Shown here: positions 11,348-21,696 of the stretch, in pieces | Numbering within the stretch: position 1 is the first letter of the stretch | Layout: each line of letters opens with the position of its first letter | Assembly (NCBI GenBank): GCA_002104895.1 | Contig: MCFG01000180.1 | Location: 25,001-70,000, forward strand | Length of the DNA stretch: 45,000 nt | Origin: Anaeromyces robustus | Taxonomy: Eukaryota; Neocallimastigomycota; Neocallimastigomycetes; Neocallimastigales; Neocallimastigaceae | Direction of reading: 5' to 3' | Translations under genes and position numbers: made by a program | Notes under the pieces: model-generated | What the model was told of the DNA's origin: nothing | Databases searched by the model: none | Seen by the model: the letters and a program-made list of their open reading frames with translations, nothing else

Positions 11348-14315
11348 GAATAATAGAGAAGACTTAGATACTTTTTATCAATCAAATTTAGAAAAAGCTT
11401 TATTAAACGATCGTTATTTCTCTCCTAATTCATCCTCTGGGTTTGGATTAACAATCCAAGTTCAAAAATGTCATCTTCTTCATTGTGTTTTAATCTTAAA
11501 TATTAATTCCAATAGAAAAGGAAGAGAAGGAGAAGTAGAAGGAGATATAGAAGGTATAGATCAAATTTTGGAATTTGATAATGGTAAATTATTTACATGT
11601 CCTCCACCTATATTAACAAAAATAATGGTTGATGTGGATCCAATATCTATGAAGGATAATCAAAATCAAGACCATCAAAATAATGATAGTGAGATGATGG
11701 ATATTCAAAATCAAGGCCATCAGAATAATGATACCGAAATGAAGGATAATCAAAATCAAGACCATCAGAATAATGATATCGAAATGAAGGATTTAACAAA
11801 ACCCGTAAAAAATCAAGAAACTTTATTGGAACATTTAGAAGAAATTGTAGAAATTGAAACTAAAATCATTCGTCAAAAATTAAATTTAGCTCTATCTTTA
11901 AATGAAAATTGTTATTCTTCTGGTTTTATTTTGGATATTGATATGGTAAAAGTTATTTCTTTATATTCTCCTTATGAATTAGAACAATTATTTATTGTAA
12001 TTCAAAAGTCTTTAGTAAATAATTATAATAATACCCTTCCTTTCCATGATTTCCCAAGAATGTATTTAGATGTCAGAAAGGAATTTTATAATAGCTATTG
12101 TAAATGGCTTTATCGTTTAGAACGTGTTTTCCATTATAATGATCAAGTAATCCCTATAAGTTTTAAAAAATTCTTATTTAAAAGTGATCTAAAGGAAGAA
12201 TCATCTGAAAAAGATAATATAATAAAAAAGACAAAAGAAAATCTCAAAGAGAAAGAAAGAGAAAGAAAAAGATTAAAGATAAATTGTGATGACATTACTG
12301 ATAAAAGTATTGATGGTGATAATGATAATGAATTAGAAGAAGAAAATGATATAGATATTAATTTAAATGATTCTGAAGGTGAAGAACAAGATAATCAACC
12401 AAAAAGAAGAAAAATTAAAGAAAATGATATGAATATTGATAAAAAGATAACAAAAGAAATTTTGGAAGATAAAGAAACAAGACGTAAACGTATTAAATAT
12501 GAAATGGATATTGATACGAATGATTCTAAATTAAAATTAATAGTTTTAGCCGAAAAAGATGAAGTTTATCAAACCATGATAAATATTATGAGTAGTCCTG
12601 AAGCTTGTACACCTAAAGATATGGAAGATCTTGAAAAATTTATTGATTTTGAACAACAACATATGAACTATTTACCAGAAATCATCCCCAATAAAGAAAA
12701 TTTAGCTAATATTGTTAATTTATTATTAAAATATCATCAAAAATATATTCTTGAAGAAAAAATTATTCCATTATTCCGAACAGTTAATGATGTTTTAAGA
12801 TTAGCTTTAGTTCTTTCTGGTCATTCTGCTGCAGATTTAGGTAAACCTCAAAAATTTAAATCTTTTAAAAATTGGGAAAGACGTTTACTTATGAAATTAT
12901 TAAATAATTGTGGTGGTGATCGTTATAACGATTTTATTAAATATCATGGTATTTGGTCTCGTCTTTTTGAACGTATTCATCCATTAACTTATAAATCCCT
13001 TTACCCAGATTTAATTGAAGATATTTTAGGAACTTATCGTTTTCTTGGTGATCCTCAAAATAAAAAATTACGTATGGAATATTCCTTCTATCAAATGCTT
13101 TTAAAACTAGAAGAAAAATTCCGTATTTATCGTGAAGAAACTTTAAAATTAATTCAACATAAAGTACCTATTCCTAATCAACAACAAATTATTTTTGATC
13201 ATAATTTACAAATGAATATTAAAGATGTAGAATCTTTAATGGATTTAAAATTTTTAGAGAATGATCGTTATGAAGAAGGTAAAAATCCTCGTATTAATTA
13301 TCAAGATATTAATGAAAATGATGCTATAACCATTCGTTCTATAGTGAAAAATTATCGAATTGATGCCGTTCTTTCTAGTCGAACAATTCCTCTTACTAAA
13401 TTAGAACATAAAAAGCTTTTAGAAAAATTTAAACAATTGAAAACTGTACCGGAATTTCTTCACACTTATATTTATCAATATTTATTAAGTTTATCTACCA
13501 TTTATATAAAAAATGGACTTAATTCCTTAAATTCCATATTTATGGGTAATTGGGATCCTACTAATAATAATGATGATGTTAACTTTTATAATGAAATTAT
13601 TCAAGGAATGAAAATATCAGTTCCAGCACTTTATAGTAGTATGTTACCAGTATTAAATGTTGAATTAATTCAAAAACGTCTTGAAGAACTTCAACCAAAG
13701 ATTAATCAATTAATGGAAAAAGTACATCAATATAAAAAGAAACGTCAACCTTTCAATTCAAAATGTGTAGAATTAATTGCCAAAAAGAAAATTGCAGAAG
13801 CAGCACAATTATTATCACAAAAACCAGGTATTTTCTTAAGACAATTAGATGAATTAATTACCAAAAGTGAAGAAAGTGAAGAAGGAAAAGAAAATAAAGA
13901 TTCACATTCACAACAAGAGATTCTTCTTTTAATTTTACAATTATTAGAAAAAGTTGCAAATAAAGTTTCTATTAAAGTTTTATTAAGTGTTAAAGGATAT
14001 TTCCAAAAAAGAATGGAACGTTTAAAAGGAAGAGCTTTCCTTATTCAAGGAAGTATTGCTAATAAAAAAAAATCTAATAATAAAAATAAAAATAATAATA
14101 ATGGTCGTATTGTTAATGTTAAATCTGGAGTTATTACTAAAACTTGTACAACAATTTATTATTCCACTAAAAAGGTTAAAGCACCTTTATCAGAATCACT
14201 TTGTGAACAAATTATTCGAATTTGTGATGAAACGCTTCGATTACATTTTAAATCTCAACCTCCACTTCAAAAAGTTTATATTAGTCCTGAATTAAATAAG
14301 TTTATTATTCCATAA
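8604..14315 (+). CDS. Main body of the Ter-associated-like protein, modules A-C plus C-region
   Basis: A 1903-codon frame. The frame is open from 8538, so the ATG at 8604 is only the first methionine after the stop. Residues 1-304 finish module A, about 305-890 are module B and about 891-1490 module C. Each module carries the same ordered motifs: LRRH, a CxxLHCVLxLN strand, LEFxNGK, a LNEN segment, YYCKWLYxLE, a KEEFxQxM helix, DVLRLAL, and IWxxLFxRIxP. Low-complexity insertions differ between modules (acidic DDDD runs near residue 515, poly-Asn near 910, an NQNQDHQNNDxEMKD repeat near 1015-1070). Residues about 1715-1903 are non-repeated: FNSKCVELI, LLSQKPGIFLRQLDEL, VANKVSIKVLLSV and a terminal LQKVYISPELNKFIIP. 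There is no signal peptide or membrane segment, so it is likely cytoplasmic. The biochemical function is unknown; bacterial relatives are linked to Ter-type stress response. Confidence 0.75.
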
Positions 14316-14541
14316 TTTACGTAACATAAATAATAAAAATGGAAAATCATTGGAATATTATTGTAAAGGTACACGTTTAGGAGTATCTTTTAAAGGTTTA
14401 ACTGAGGAAACTCGTGAAAGAATTATAGAAGATTTAGAACGTAAATTAATTAAAAATGAAAAAAAAGCTAAAGAATTTACAGAACGAAAAAGAAAATGGG
14501 AAGTAAAATATGTGAATAGCTCAAGGATTATACCCAGGTAA
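14314..14541 (+). pseudogene. Frameshifted third piece of the Ter-like protein
   Basis: In the +1 frame relative to the preceding piece, the protein continues as NLRNINNKNGKSLEYYCKG, then TRLGVSFKGLTEETRERI, and a charged helix, stopping at 14539-14541. There is no ATG at its head (the first possible initiator is TTG at 14350), so it is not an independent gene. The junction reads ccataattt; the frames would join if a dinucleotide had been lost from a short TA repeat (as in ccatataat). Confidence 0.6.
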
Positions 14542-15736
14542 AATTACACGTCGATTAAAAGATATGGAAAAGAAATTAGAAAATCTTAAATCTATTGTTC
14601 AAAAAAATAAAGAAGAATTAGAAATAATGAAACAAAGTAATTTAGGAACCACATATAATATTATACGTTTATATGTTTTAGGTGAAAGAGTAAATTTCAC
14701 TTTAGAATTATTTGATGAAAATATGAATTTAAAATATATTTATCCTACCATTGAACAATATATGAATCCTATGGTTCAACAATCATATAATAAAAATAGG
14801 CATAGGCATAACCATTTTTCAAATCATCAAAATAATACAAGATATGATGAAAAAAATGAAAAGAAAAAATCAAAAGAAAAAGATGATAGTATTTATTGTT
14901 GTTATGAAACCAATAGAAAAATTTATGATATTAATTTTGAAAAAATGATTCAAAGAGGTATAAAGTATATATTATTAACTATTAGTAATGGAGATAATAT
15001 TAAATTTGGATGGATGGAACGTAGAGTATTAAATTCTAGTGAAATTTTCCATCCAGAAACTCATCATCAAAACTTTATATTTAATTATGAAAAAGATACT
15101 TGTCCACTTATATTAGATTGTGAAACTCGTGAATTTGTATGGATTGATCAAACCCTAACTTATAATTATTATAAAGATAATAACTTTACAAAAATTCAAG
15201 AATACCTTCAACTTCTTAAAGAAAACCAAGAATTAGAAAATAATGATAATAATAATAATAATAATAGCAATAATATTATGGATATTTATGATGATGATGA
15301 TGATTATCAAATGCTTTATCATGGTAGAGGAATAGCTAGAGGAGTAGCTAGAGGAATAGCTAGAGGAGTAGCTAGAGGAATAGGTAGAGGAATAGGTAAA
15401 GGTAGAGGAAGAGGAAGAGGAAGAGGAAGAGGAGGAAGCGATAATTCTTTTATTGATGAAGAAATACTTTTAGGTAAAAAAAATCTTTATCATCGTAATC
15501 TTAATGTTAAACAATCTTTCTTATACTTTTATTTAGAACCATTAAAGATTTCTATTGGTAATTTAATTCAACTTCATATTCAAGCTCGTAATGGTACATT
15601 AGTCAATACTCAAGAAGAATTACAAGAAGGTGATACTGCCTTTTTATCTACTACACCTTATTTCAAAAAACCAAATGTAAATTATATAATTGCATGTCAA
15701 CAATTAGAAACAATTTTATCTAATTATATGATATAG
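14516..15736 (+). CDS. C-terminal piece of the Ter-like protein with TerD-like domain
   Basis: The frame is open from about 14516 (IAQGLYPGKITRRLKDMEKK); the first ATG is at 14564, giving 390 codons. Residues 1-28 are a charged coiled-coil-like helix. Residues about 30-215 form a beta-rich domain: IIRLYVLGERVNFTLELFDE, then IYDINFEKMIQRGIKYILL, GWMERRVLNSSEIFHPET and LDCETREFVWIDQTL. Such a pattern (an 'LxLxLFDEN' strand, an 'IDIDxEKxxxxGIKYILL' strand-helix, 'GWMxRxxxxSxEIFxPxT', 'DxxxREVxWID') is what I associate with TerD-related domains of large bacterial Ter proteins. Residues about 225-242 are Asn-rich and 253-294 Arg/Gly-rich. The end (ISIGNLIQLHIQARNGTLV, LQEGDTAFLSTTPYFKKP) resembles the extreme C-terminus of the same bacterial proteins. 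Function not established. Confidence 0.65.
   Translation: MAQGLYPGKITRRLKDMEKKLENLKSIVQKNKEELEIMKQSNLGTTYNIIRLYVLGERVNFTLELFDENMNLKYIYPTIEQYMNPMVQQSYNKNRHRHNHFSNHQNNTRYDEKNEKKKSKEKDDSIYCCYETNRKIYDINFEKMIQRGIKYILLTISNGDNIKFGWMERRVLNSSEIFHPETHHQNFIFNYEKDTCPLILDCETREFVWIDQTLTYNYYKDNNFTKIQEYLQLLKENQELENNDNNNNNNSNNIMDIYDDDDDYQMLYHGRGIARGVARGIARGVARGIGRGIGKGRGRGRGRGRGGSDNSFIDEEILLGKKNLYHRNLNVKQSFLYFYLEPLKISIGNLIQLHIQARNGTLVNTQEELQEGDTAFLSTTPYFKKPNVNYIIACQQLETILSNYMI
15323..15441 (+). repeat. Arg/Gly repeat within the Ter-like coding sequence
   Basis: In-frame repeats of ggaatagctagaggagta encode alternating GIARGVAR units, changing into GRGIGKGRGRGRGRGRGG. This is an RGG/RG-box-like segment, a type often found in RNA-binding or phase-separating proteins and a typical target of arginine methylation. 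Here it sits as a low-complexity insertion beside a poly-Asn run, so a functional role is only inferred. Confidence 0.8.
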
Positions 15737-16888
15737 ATAAAATTTATCCTACTTATAAAAAAAAAGCATTCATAAATATAAATATAAATATAAATATAAA
15801 TATTAACAATTTAAATAATTTAAAATAAAAAAAAAATTTTTTTTTTTAAAATTTTATACCAATGTAAAGTTAATAAAATAATAAATATACTATTATTATT
15901 GTTATTATTATATTATTATTATTACTATCTATTTAGTTTTATATATATATATATAAAATATTTTTCATTGTTTTATCTATCTAATTATTTTTTTTTTCAT
16001 ATCTATTTAAGAATTTAATAACATATTTAAATAATAATAATAATAAATAACATCAATATATTATAAGTATAATAAAAATAAATAATAAAAAACGATAATA
16101 TAATATTATAAATATTAAGTAAAATGAAATTTTAAATATATCTCTTTTTTATATATAAACATATTTTATTATAATTATTATTACTATTTTTTATTAAAAA
16201 AAAAATTAATGAAAAAAAAAAAATGAAAAAGTATAATTATAATAAAAAAATAATTAAAATAAAATTAGAATAAAAAATAGTTTTTATATTTTATATTTTA
16301 CAAATAATTTTACAAATTATAATTATAACTATCATTATTTAATATAATTATTATTTATTTTAATTATAATTTTTATTTTTTTATTTATGTTTTAATATTG
16401 TAGTTAATAATCCTAATAGTAATAAAGTTAAATGATTTAATCAATCAGTAAATAAAAATCAAAACTAAATATTATTATTAATTTTTATTTATATTTATGT
16501 AATAAACATATCTTATAAAATAGTAATAAAATTATACCTTAATATATAGCAATATTTAAAAAATATGAATATTACTTTAAGATTTTATATTTTTATATAA
16601 ATAAATAAAAAATGAATGAAGAAATAAAAAAAATGAATGAAAAAATAAAAAAAATGAATGAATAAATAAATAATAATTAATTAATTAAAAAACGTATTAT
16701 TTAAAAAAATTAAATAGATTTATATGAAAATAGATGTGATAATAATTTTATAATAAAATCTATGATAAAAACTTTCATCAATTCTTAAATATTTGTAATA
16801 TATAAAATGAATCCAATCATTAATGTTTATATTAGTTATCAACTAAAACATTTAATATTAAATATACTATAACTATTTTATTAAATTA
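15737..16888. other. AT-rich intergenic region
   Basis: No ORF with coding character on either strand. Contains ATAAAT microsatellites directly after the Ter-like stop codon (about 15773-15803), TA runs and a short repeated aaaaatgaatgaa segment near 16608-16662. Nothing else is supported. Confidence 0.8.
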
Positions 16889-17085
16889 TAAATTATTATA
16901 ATTCATAAAATATAGAAAGAAATTCTTATTTATCCTCTATAGTGGGCATTATAACTAAAAAAAAAAAAAAAAAAAAATACTCTAAATACTATAAATAAAT
17001 TATTATAATTCATAAAATATAAAATGAAATTCTTATTTATCCTCTATAGTGGGTATTATAACTAAAAAAAATACTCCAGATACGA
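16889..17085. repeat. Two-copy tandem repeat, about 107 bp
   Basis: aattattataattcataaaa begins at 16891 and again at 16998. Both copies continue through gaaattcttatttatcctct and then atagtggg(c/t)attataac followed by an A-run and tactc(t/c)a. The main difference is the A-run length (23 versus 8). It is non-coding. Confidence 0.85.
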
Positions 17086-17310
17086 TAAATATGGTTTAAA
17101 TAAATCTCATTATATATATAACATATATACAAATTCCTCCAAATACTAAAAATTAATTCTAAATATTTCTAAATTGTTTTTATTTGATGTCTTTAATTTA
17201 ATAGATATAAAAAAGGATAAATTAAAAAGATTAAATTTAAATAACATTAATATTTTAATTTTAACCTTGTTTAAATATTTGATCTTTTTTAATTTAATTA
17301 AATTGATTAA

Positions 17311-17543
17311 TATATTATATTATATTATATTATATTATATTATATTATATTATATTATATTATATTATATTATATTATATTATATTATATTATATTATAT
17401 TATATTATATTATATTATATTATATTATATTATATTATATTATATTATATTATATTATATTATATTATATTATATTATATTATATTATATTATATTATAT
17501 TATATTATATTATATTATATTATATTATATTATATTATATTAT
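17311..17543. repeat. (TATAT)n pentanucleotide array
   Basis: About 46 near-perfect copies of a 5-base TATAT/ATATT unit. A 124-codon open frame (17174-17548) that translates it as LYYII repeats is an artefact, because the 15-base period keeps stops out of one frame. Confidence 0.97.
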
Positions 17544-19198
17544 TTTAAATATTTTTCTTCTTTACTAAAAAATATATCAATTATTTCTCAAAATTTATTA
17601 TTTAAAAAATAATTAAAAAGAAAATGGTATAATTACATACATTTAAAAAAATAACTTGGTTAATTAAGTCCTTGCCTCTTCATATTAAAGACTTTTTTTT
17701 ATTTAATTTTAAAAGTAAAAATTTAAAAATAGTCTGAAAAATTATATTAAATAAATAAGAATTTAAATATATAATAATAATTCAAATATTTTAATAAATA
17801 AATTATTTTAATATAATATATTTTAAATATAATGGTTTATACGAAATTAACAATATTTGAAATGAAATTTTGATATCAATATTTTTTATTTTATTACATT
17901 TATTTTGCATATTTTATAATTATTAAATACAATCTTATTACATTAATGCACTACTTAAATTTTGTACTTATATCATAAATACCAAATATTTCTATAATAA
18001 TACTAAATAATTAAAAAATGGTTTTTTAACTATTTAGTATTATTTATTATTTAAAAATTTTTTTTTTACACATTTACTCTGTATAGAATAAAAAATTTTC
18101 TCTTTTTATTTAAATTAGGATTAATCTTTATTTAAAATAATTAATTTAAATTAAAATATAGAATATAAAAACTTTTTAATACTTTATTATCTGTAAAATA
18201 TTTTATTTTATTTTATTATCTAGAAGAAATTGATGTCATTGATTAAAATTTTAAACATTTTTAACTTTATTATTAGTTCAAGGCTTTCCAATAAAAAATA
18301 TTTTTTAAATTTTTTTTTTTTTTTTGAAAATTAAACTTTGAAAATTGATTAGATTAAATTAGATTGGATTGGAATGGATTATACATGTAACAGTAAAAAA
18401 AATTTTTTTAAAAAATTTTAATTAGATAATATAAATTAAATGAATAAATTAAATAAATAATAAATTAAATAATATATAATATATTATTCAATAAATTGTA
18501 ATTATATATATATTATAATTTAATGTATTATATATATTAAAAATTTTTTTATTTAAATATATAGTTTTTTAAATAAAAATTTAACTTTTTAATTACCTTT
18601 GGTAATTTTAATAATTTAATTGAAAATTACAAATTACAATTATTTATATATAATTTATATACAATCCATTTATATTTTATTTATATTATTTATATATAAT
18701 TTATTAAAATTTATTATAAATGAATACAATTCAAAATAATTTAAATTTCTATTAATGTATTTGGTAATTTATGTATTTGGTAGTTTTACATTATAAACAT
18801 TATGTTACAATAAATTTTTTAATTATGATTTAATATTATATTAATATATATTTTTACTTCAAATATATTGCATATATCTAAAATAGCGAGATATACCATA
18901 ATTAACCTAAAATACCAAAACTTAAGATATTATCATTGTATATATTTTTTTAATCACATTTTATTTACCAAATTACAAGTATTCAATAAAAAAGTAGTTC
19001 TTACCTAATAAAAACTAAAAAAAATTATCTCTAAAGCTAAATAGAATCAATAAATATATATTAATGCTAATTTTTAAATAACACTTTAATAAATGTATAA
19101 ATACATATACAAAAAGTTTTTTGTTTTTATATTTTTTTTTTTTACATTTTTTATTTTTAAAATATTTTAAATTCTTTATTATATTTCGTAATAATACA

Positions 19199-19500
19199 TT
19201 AACAATTATATAATAAACTAAAAAATACTATTAAAATTATTAGTATTAATATTGATAATAATAAAAAGTTATTGTTGAATAAAACATTAATGATATTGTT
19301 ATTGTTTTTTAGTTTAATTTTCCGAAAAAAATTTCTTGATAGTGATAATGATAACCACTGTCCTTTTTGTAGTTGAAAATATTGTAGGTTACTAAAAGAA
19401 TCACTCATTAATGATATATCATCAAACCTTGATTCTTAATTAAAGCAATATCAATATCCTCTTTGTTTGACCTATTATTATCCTTGTCTCCTTTTTTTTA
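19199..19500 (-). pseudogene. Possible small coding relic
   Basis: On the minus strand, 19500-19420 reads KGDKDNNRSNKEDIDIALIKNQG before shifting. The adjoining frame reads DDISLMSDSFSNLQYFQL then QKGQWLSLSLSRNFF, followed by poly-Asn and hydrophobic low-complexity sequence to 19199. The mixed composition and frame continuity suggest a decayed exon. No family could be recognised, and it could be chance. Confidence 0.3.
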
Positions 19501-20246
19501 TTGAATAGTATTTTTTTTATTGAATAGTATTTTTTTATTACTAATCTTAAAACTTTTTATAAACCAGTTACAAAAATATTTTAAAGTTGAAAATATTTAA
19601 ATATTAAGTATATAACTATTGACTATAATTCAGATATTGGAAATTTGAAATATTTCATACAATTACAACATTCTTTGATAACTTGATAACTGAATAACAA
19701 TTTTAGCAATATTTTTTTAATTTGAAAAAAGAAAAATCTTTTATTTCTTGACAAATTTTTAAAATTTTAATATTACATTTTATATAAATAATGATATAAT
19801 AAATAGTTCCCTTTTCACATGTTTCAGAAAAACAAAATAATTTTTGCTAATTAACTGTTCCATTCTTATCATATATTGTTCTTAATAACTGGTTATGGCC
19901 AATAGATATAAAGATTCTTAATATTGAAAAAAATAGATAGACAAAACAATATGATATCACAATTTGATCATATATTTTGTTTATAAAATTACTCTATAAA
20001 TAACTTAAAAATATTGTTTTATATGTTATTACTATTGTTTATAGAAAATAAATTTAAAATTGTATCAAAGTTTTATTTATTCATTCAAATATGTATTCAA
20101 ATCTTAAAATATTATTTATATCAGTTATGTTACATAATCTATTTATATAATAATTAAAATTAAACAGTTATAAAGTTAAAATAATAATAATACTTTTAAT
20201 AATATATTATAATATTAAAAGATATCATTATTTTATTATAACTTTA

Positions 20247-20276
20247 TATAAAGTGTTGTAATAACAACACTTTATA
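20247..20276. other. 13-bp perfect hairpin
   Basis: tataaagtgttgt (20247-20259) and acaacactttata (20264-20276) are exact reverse complements around a 4-base aata loop. The arms hold several G/C bases in an otherwise nearly pure A/T region, so chance is less likely than for an AT-only palindrome. The role is unknown. Confidence 0.75.
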
Positions 20277-21696
20277 ATGCACTAAATTTTATCCCAATAT
20301 ATTGTAGATATATTTTTTTTTGAATAGTAAAATTTAAAATATTACAAATAATGATTATATATATATATATAAAATACTCTTAAACTTTTCTTATAACTTT
20401 ATCTTTTTTTAAAGTCATTTTCTCTCCTTTTTATAATTTTTATTTTATATAATACTATTATTTTTTTTTTAGATTTCTGTATAGCCTTTTTTTAATTAAT
20501 TCTTAATTAAATTAAAAATTTTAAATTTTTTCCTTTTTAAATATATAATTAAATTTTTCTTTTGTGAAAAAAAAAATTAAATTATATTATTTATTAGAAT
20601 ATATAAATTAAATTAATTTTTCTATCTTTTTTATTTATTGAAAATAGAAAATACCTCTCGAATTTTTAATTTATATAATGAAAAAAAAAGTATTACTACT
20701 TTTTTTTTAATATATTAAATAATACTTTTTTATATAATAATAAATATTTAATTATATAATTAATTGTATCAGTTAAATTATTGTAATATTTATATTAAAT
20801 TAATTGTATTCTTTTTTTTTTTTTTGTCTTAAATGAAATTTTTTTTTAGACTAGGGTTAATCTTTATTTAAAATAATTAACTTAAACATACATGTGATTA
20901 AAAAAAAAATTATTATATATTACCTTGTTTTTTATTATTATTAGTTCAATTTCAGCACTCTTGGATATTTGAATGCCTTTTCTTTTTTTAATTTGGATGT
21001 TCAAAAATTACTCACTTTGTTAGCAGCAAGGACATTAAAAAGGGAATTCATTTAAGAACTTCCCACTTTCATAAGTTTTTATATTAATTATTATAACATA
21101 AAATGAAAAAAGAATTTGTAATATAATTTTTATAATGACACTCTAAAATTCTTTAAAAAAAAGAAATGAAACAAAAACAACTTTATATTTGTTATTTATT
21201 TTATTTATTAATTATATTATATATTATTATTATTATATTATTTTATAATTGCATTATATTAAATTATATTAAATTATGTCGTATTATATTATAATCTCAT
21301 TATATTAGATTATAATAATTTTATTATATTATATTAAATTATGTTGTATTATATTGTATAATAATAAAAATTATTATTTATATTAATACTTTTTATTATC
21401 AATATTGTTAATAATAATATAAAATAATTTTAATTGTATAAATATTAATAAAAGAATAATAACTATTCAAAATCTAATGTTAATGGATGTAAGTTTTATA
21501 TTAATAGATATAATTCATTAGTTAAAAAAAAAATAAAACAAAAATTTTAAGATTTTCCCTTTTTCTTCAAATACAAATATAAAAGAAAATAATTATTGAT
21601 ATTTAAAATATATCTAGACATTTTTTTAATTATTATTATTATTATTTAGAGTGGATGTAAGATATATAATTTTTATAAAGCGAATAAGTATTTAAT

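Larger units (their letters stand above)
8226..15736 (+). pseudogene. Broken large Ter-associated-like gene (whole locus)
   Basis: Four adjacent plus-strand pieces read as one ancestral protein of about 2500 residues. Piece 1 (8226-8537) stops at a TAA and continues in the same frame into piece 2 (to 14315). After a shift, piece 3 runs to 14541, and after a second shift piece 4 runs to 15736. At every break the expected protein continues with no missing block, and no GT-AG intron of credible length fits. The ancestral layout is three diverged ~430-600 residue modules, then a single C-terminal region, a helical linker and a TerD-like beta domain with an Arg/Gly insertion. The C-terminal order resembles the large bacterial MXAN_6230/SCO0854-type proteins associated with Ter stress systems; that match is from memory of the family and unverified. 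The disruptions look recent because codon structure is otherwise intact. Readthrough, assembly error and true pseudogene all remain possible. Confidence 0.6.
17544..21696. other. AT-rich gene desert
   Basis: About 4.1 kb without a supported gene. Notable contents are a dispersed ~30-bp repeat (18117-18150 and 20853-20886), a strong hairpin (20247-20276), a possible coding relic at 19310-19500 (-), and a slightly GC-richer patch at 20935-21080 without a long ORF. AT-rich imperfect repeats of an ATATTAAATT type lie at 21210-21370. The last part (21600-21696) is the 3' flank of the giant minus-strand gene. Confidence 0.7.

Noticed and set aside
17174-17548. 124-codon ORF of LYYII repeats
   Set aside because: Created by the (TATAT)n array, whose 15-base codon cycle avoids stops in one frame.
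19800-19850. Minus-strand LFCFSETCEKGT, resembling an ankyrin repeat core
   Set aside because: Too short and isolated; no neighbouring repeat in frame, so chance is likely.
20935-21080. GC-richer patch with LTLLAARTLKREFI reading
   Set aside because: Only about 15 codons before a stop; no family recognised.
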